Positions 8,051 to 10,361 of a stretch of DNA of 10,361 nucleotides are shown here, in pieces. Within the stretch, counting starts at the first letter, position 1. Every line of letters starts with the position of its first letter. The translations under genes and the position numbers were made by a program. The stretch is taken from assembly GCA_963205035.1 (NCBI GenBank), contig CAUJII010000061.1:1-10361 (forward strand), given 5' to 3'. The notes beneath the pieces are model-generated. The model saw only the letters and a program-made list of their open reading frames with translations. It was not told the origin of the DNA and ran no database searches. The stretch is from Spirochaetota bacterium. GTDB lineage: Bacteria > Spirochaetota > Leptospiria > Turneriellales > Turneriellaceae.

Positions 8051-8641
8051 TCAAAGCGCTAAATAAAGGCTCCTCAGAGCTCTGTAATACGAAACGCGCA
8101 AATGCTCGGGCCTGCGCCCTGCAAACGAAAGAATATAAGAATACAACGTATGTACTGTTAACGAGTATTTCTCCAACCGACCTGTCTTGGGAGGATTTCT
8201 CTCGAATGCGCGATCGACAAAGTGAAAAATATCTCCTCCATAAAGACTGGTGAAACGGTCTGCAATCTCCTGTGGCGAAGAATATACCAAAGAGAAAAGT
8301 AGAGAAAAATACTCAGGATATTCCTTGTGGAACCATGAGACTGCGCGAAACATATCGCGTATCTCCGCCAAGAGATTTTCTTTGTGAACAATTTTTTTCT
8401 TGAGACTACGTATCATGTAAAGATGCGTTGTACGTAGCGAATTCCAATAGAGATTCTCTTTGCTCTTGAAATGATGGTAGATACTCGGTTGTTCGAGCCC
8501 CGCTTCTTGGCTAATTTCTCGAACGGACGTGCCGTAGAATCCCTTGCGCGAAAACGCAATAGTCGCCCCCACTAAAATTCGCTCTTTGGAAGAATGCCAG
8601 GGGTATAGCTGCCATGCCCATCTCTTTTCTTTGTCATCCAT
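8051..8641 (-). CDS. TetR/AcrR-family transcriptional regulator
   Basis: A 196-residue TetR-type DNA-binding regulator, usually a dimeric repressor released by a small ligand. Seen: the N-terminal HTH domain at about residues 18-66, with KERILVGATIAFSRKGFYG as helix 1 and TSVREISQEAGLEQPSIYHH then FKSKENLY as the HTH and helix 4 signature. The rest (70-196) is the divergent ligand/dimerisation domain, rich in aromatic residues (WFHKEYPEYFSLLFSLVY at 103-120), so a hydrophobic ligand such as a fatty acyl compound is possible but only a guess. The ATG at 8641-8639 has no clear Shine-Dalgarno sequence. The gene is convergent with topA. A 16-bp inverted repeat about 60 bp upstream could be its own operator. 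No target genes can be named; the neighbouring lipoprotein is transcribed in the same direction from upstream. Confidence 0.93.
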   Translation of the reverse strand: MDDKEKRWAWQLYPWHSSKERILVGATIAFSRKGFYGTSVREISQEAGLEQPSIYHHFKSKENLYWNSLRTTHLYMIRSLKKKIVHKENLLAEIRDMFRAVSWFHKEYPEYFSLLFSLVYSSPQEIADRFTSLYGGDIFHFVDRAFERNPPKTGRLEKYSLTVHTLYSYILSFAGRRPEHLRVSYYRALRSLYLAL

Positions 8642-8701
8642 CGGGAAACACTCGGTGGCCGTCTTTACTCGATGGAACTTGCCATCAACGAAAATCGTGC
8701 A

Positions 8702-8717
8702 AGGCGAATTACCGCCT
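8702..8717. promoter_or_regulatory. Candidate operator: perfect inverted repeat AGGCG-N6-CGCCT
   Basis: Two perfect 5-bp arms, AGGCG and CGCCT, are separated by the AT-rich spacer AATTAC. The site lies about 60 bp ahead of the tetR start codon, a usual place for an autoregulatory TetR operator. The arms are short and TetR operators vary widely, so this is position plus symmetry only. Confidence 0.3.
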
Positions 8718-8735
8718 GGACTCGTAGTAGCGAGT

Positions 8736-8815
8736 GACTAACTATTCACTGGCTCAACTGACTCAATGACTAACGATGCGAAAGCCATTCGTTGTCATGT
8801 GCCGACTAACTACTC
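8736..8815 (-). repeat. Cluster of three GTTAGTC-type repeats downstream of the lipoprotein gene
   Basis: Read on the minus strand, the cluster holds GAGTAGTTAGTC (8815-8804, one mismatch to the core), a copy keeping only the GTTAGTC half (8774-8768) and an exact GAATAGTTAGTC (8747-8736). Starts are 36 and 32 bp apart. The middle copy sits in a stem ATGAC-(T)-AACGA / TCGTT-GTCAT (8766-8776 with 8789-8798) with one bulged T and an internal GC-GAAA-GC loop. The left copy is within AGTGA...TCACT (8734-8750). Spacing is too irregular for CRISPR. Confidence 0.75.
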
Positions 8816-8843
8816 ATCTCCTCCAATTTCCAGGGGATGAGTA
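8811..8843. terminator. 12-bp imperfect inverted repeat downstream of the lipoprotein gene
   Basis: TACTCATCTCCT at 8811-8822 pairs with AGGGGATGAGTA at 8832-8843, with one T-G wobble on plus-strand RNA (an A-C mismatch on minus-strand RNA) and a 9-nt loop. It starts about 47 nt past the lipoprotein stop codon and could slow or end transcription, but no T-tract follows on the minus strand. Its left arm overlaps the repeat at 8804-8815, so it may instead belong to the repeat element. Confidence 0.3.
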
Positions 8844-8889
8844 CGATAAGTTGCATTGCGTAGCTTCTGCGTTGAGGGTAAGCGTCTCA

Positions 8890-10098
8890 TTATCTTCGCG
8901 TCTTCAATGCTGAATAAAAAGCTTCGTACCGTGCAGGCTTACCATGCAACGAATACCCATAGATCGTCACCGAAAAAGGAGATTTTTCACCCGGACTTAA
9001 CTCCTTCTTCGCGGCAAAACCGTATGCGCTGCCGATAAACTTACCCTTGGCATCAAAGAGACTCATGAGGACTCGAGGATACGTCACCACGCTATCGGCG
9101 TCGTTCCGGATGATACCGCTTAATTGATAGCTATCCGCGAAGGAATCGCTGCTCTTGCGAAAGCGCAACTTCATAGCGCTCAAATCCAGTGTCTTGACGG
9201 AGAAGTTTAACCCTCCGGATTCGAGCGTGGCTTTGAAACGCTTAAAATCCGCCGAAGGCTTGAAGAGGCATGAGAAAGGTAGACTCTGCTTAGGCAAAAT
9301 GGGTTGGTCAGGCGAGGAGCACGGTGCTGTCCCGATGAGTTCACCTGCTCCATCTAATAATTGCAAACGAACGTACCCTTGTAAGAGTGGAGCTCTACCA
9401 CTATTCAAGACCCTTCCGATGACTTGATTATAGCCTCCCACACCACCTTTTCGATACGATAGGTCGACCAAACGCCCCACGGGGGTATCTTCCTTTTCCA
9501 GCACGCCATTTGCCGTGGTTTTTGGCGATGAAGTTGACGAATAGTTAGTCGGGTTTATGGGCTCTGCCGTGAGCCCAGCAGAATAGTTAGTCGGAGCATT
9601 CACGGCGAGACCGCCTTCTTGCTCTTTTGCTAAGCTTTTATCCGGTGGCAAGACCCCGTGCGCGGTCTTCAGAATAACAGCCGTCTCTGAATCCACCAAA
9701 CGCAGGAAAACCTCACTCCCTGTCTCTTTGCGCTCCATTGAGCCAATAATCACGGCGTCGACTGAAAGCAGGCGGCCGACATGCGCTGCCGCTTTGGGAT
9801 CGATAACGCCCGTCTGCCCGAGTTGCTGCTCGCCTAAAACCGCATCGAGCCGCGTTCTTTCCGCGACCTGCAGCGAAGTTGTCGAAACGAGTTCATGCGT
9901 GAGCAAATCAACCAGCGCCCGTGCATCGGTTGTCTCAGTCAGGCCGCGTCTTTCGATGGGGAGAATGGCGACTGTCTTTTTTCGCAGCTTAGGCTCTGCA
10001 TCTGCCATCGTGCTGGCCATCTGAGCGACGACTTTTTCTCGGCTCGTGGCACACTGGAGCGCCAGAAACAGGCAAATTAAGGGGAGGAATTTTCGCAT
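8890..10098 (-). CDS. Putative lipoprotein with CsgG-like domain and two FxLYD-like domains
   Basis: A 402-residue probable lipoprotein. Seen: signal peptide MRKFLPLICLFLALQC, with Cys16 as probable lipid site; Gln at -1 and Ala at -3 depart from the classical lipobox but spirochaetal ones are relaxed. Residues 40-150 match the CsgG/FlgO-like fold: VAILPIERRG, an L-rich helix, LQVAERTRLDAVLGEQQLGQTG (three short pieces of the usual ER..l..vl.Eq pattern) and VGRLLSVDAVIIGS. Residues 160-208 form a low-complexity linker with two PTNYS copies (169-173, 183-187). Two beta-rich FxLYD-like domains follow at about 223-280 and 323-380, each with Y/N..G.v.N and LPK/LSPGEKSPF endings. Likely located in the envelope, perhaps at the outer membrane, with a binding or assembly role; no function is proven. 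The ATG is preceded at -3 to -14 by a dispersed repeat instead of a Shine-Dalgarno sequence, and the upstream gene ends 38 nt away, so co-transcription is likely. Confidence 0.85.
   Translation of the reverse strand: MRKFLPLICLFLALQCATSREKVVAQMASTMADAEPKLRKKTVAILPIERRGLTETTDARALVDLLTHELVSTTSLQVAERTRLDAVLGEQQLGQTGVIDPKAAAHVGRLLSVDAVIIGSMERKETGSEVFLRLVDSETAVILKTAHGVLPPDKSLAKEQEGGLAVNAPTNYSAGLTAEPINPTNYSSTSSPKTTANGVLEKEDTPVGRLVDLSYRKGGVGGYNQVIGRVLNSGRAPLLQGYVRLQLLDGAGELIGTAPCSSPDQPILPKQSLPFSCLFKPSADFKRFKATLESGGLNFSVKTLDLSAMKLRFRKSSDSFADSYQLSGIIRNDADSVVTYPRVLMSLFDAKGKFIGSAYGFAAKKELSPGEKSPFSVTIYGYSLHGKPARYEAFYSALKTRR
9539..9592 (+). repeat. Pair of direct GAATAGTTAGTCGG repeats inside the lipoprotein gene, flanking a hairpin
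   Basis: Two exact 14-bp copies start at 9539 and 9581, 42 bp apart, so the period is 14 codons and the frame is kept. Between them is a perfect inverted repeat TGGGCTC (9558-9564) / GAGCCCA (9571-9577) with a 6-nt loop. On the coding (minus) strand each copy reads CCG ACT AAC TAT TC and encodes PTNYS. The copies are inverted relative to those flanking the gene. Confidence 0.9.
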
Positions 10099-10100
10099 TT

Positions 10101-10112
10101 GACTAACTATTC
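10101..10112 (-). repeat. GAATAGTTAGTC repeat in the ribosome-binding position of the lipoprotein gene
   Basis: An exact core copy on the minus strand, followed by AA and the ATG at 10098. It fills -3 to -14 relative to the start codon, where a Shine-Dalgarno would be expected. It is in the same orientation as the copies beyond the stop of the gene, so the lipoprotein gene is bracketed by direct repeats. Confidence 0.85.
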
Positions 10113-10136
10113 AGACGACCAGGAAGCTCCACAAAT

Positions 10137-10361
10137 CTACGAATTTCCGGGGATTTCTTTGACATCGATTTCTTTTACCCAGAGGTCGTATTTATTCCAT
10201 TTCACAAACGCCTTTATCTTCCCCGACCACGGCACGAGTTGCCAATCGAAATAAGCGTACGTCAGCGGATTTCTCTCTCTTTTGACGGCGGTGACTGTGA
10301 TTTCTGTACCGTCCATCCGCATGAGACCAATTTTTTCGATATAGGTGCTCTCGTCGACTTT
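10137..10361 (-). CDS. Hypothetical protein, C-terminal part
   Basis: The last 74 codons of a gene that enters from the right edge and stops with TAG at 10139-10137. The frame is open to the window end (13 codons before the first in-window Met), so an internal ATG at 10322 need not be the start. The peptide alternates charged and aromatic residues (YFDWQLVPWSGKIKAFVKW, then YDLWVKEIDVKEI), suggesting a soluble beta-rich domain. No family was recognised. It is on the same strand as the lipoprotein gene, 38 nt upstream of its start, so the two are probably one transcript. With the N-terminus missing, signal peptide and localisation cannot be judged. Confidence 0.6.
   Translation of the reverse strand, partial: KVDESTYIEKIGLMRMDGTEITVTAVKRERNPLTYAYFDWQLVPWSGKIKAFVKWNKYDLWVKEIDVKEIPGNS

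Larger units (their letters stand above)
8642..8889. other. Repeat- and hairpin-rich intergenic region between the lipoprotein gene and tetR
   Basis: These 248 bp have no credible coding frame. They contain a possible operator (8702-8717), a small inverted repeat ACTCG-tagtag-CGAGT starting at 8720, three copies or variants of the GTTAGTC-type repeat (8736, 8768, 8804) spaced 32 and 36 bp, and an imperfect 12-bp stem at 8811-8843. The tetR promoter should lie in the part nearest 8642, but no clear -35/-10 was recognised. The stretch 8844-8889 next to the lipoprotein stop shows nothing further. Confidence 0.7.

Noticed and set aside
8736..8815. CRISPR array
   Set aside because: Repeats are only 7-12 bp, spacing is irregular and no cas genes are present.
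8736..8815. True integron attC site
   Set aside because: The core GTTAGTC and its partner GACTAAC miss the GTTRRRY/RYYYAAC consensus at one base each and no integrase is in the window; kept only as a speculative finding.

Overview
The window looks like chromosomal DNA of a spirochaete, most likely from the Leptospira/Leptonema/Turneriella side. This is inference: the 317-residue RpoD-related sigma factor resembles the short spirochaetal group 2 sigma factors, the acyl-CoA ligase carries the VPRGSD stretch I associate with spirochaetal ligases, and the lipoprotein at the right end has a relaxed lipobox. Base composition is moderate, and several genes lack an obvious Shine-Dalgarno sequence. 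No database search was possible.

Left part, positions 1-4866, minus strand: a tight five-gene run in transcription order: long-chain acyl-CoA ligase, alpha/beta hydrolase, bioF (GTG start), bioD, bioA (GTG start, cut by the window edge). Gaps are 9 and 8 nt, followed by overlaps (TGATG, GTGA), so this looks like one operon. BioF, BioA and BioD make dethiobiotin from pimeloyl-thioester through KAPA and DAPA. The ligase and hydrolase placed ahead of bioF may help supply or release the pimeloyl group, but that is only inferred from position.

Centre, positions 4867-8049, plus strand: an 80-bp divergent gap, then a group 2 sigma-70 gene (GTG start) and topA (DNA topoisomerase I with three C-terminal zinc ribbons), separated by one nucleotide and therefore probably co-transcribed. 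topA runs into a convergent TetR-family regulator gene; the two stop codons are one base apart.

Right part, positions 8051-10361, minus strand: the 3' end of an unrecognised gene, a lipoprotein with a CsgG-like N-terminal domain and two FxLYD-like domains, a 248-bp intergenic stretch, and the tetR gene. The intergenic stretch has a candidate operator and several hairpins.

The most unusual signal is a short dispersed repeat, core GAATAGTTAGTC. It occurs four times exactly plus two variants, all between 8736 and 10112, and I saw no copy elsewhere in the window. One copy ends two bases before the lipoprotein start codon, three copies or variants lie beyond its stop, and two inverted copies lie inside the gene, 42 bp apart and in frame. 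The internal pair flanks a perfect 7-bp inverted repeat and encodes a duplicated PTNYS peptide in the interdomain linker. Several copies are tied to hairpins, so this may be a small mobile or recombinogenic element family that has been tolerated inside a protein.
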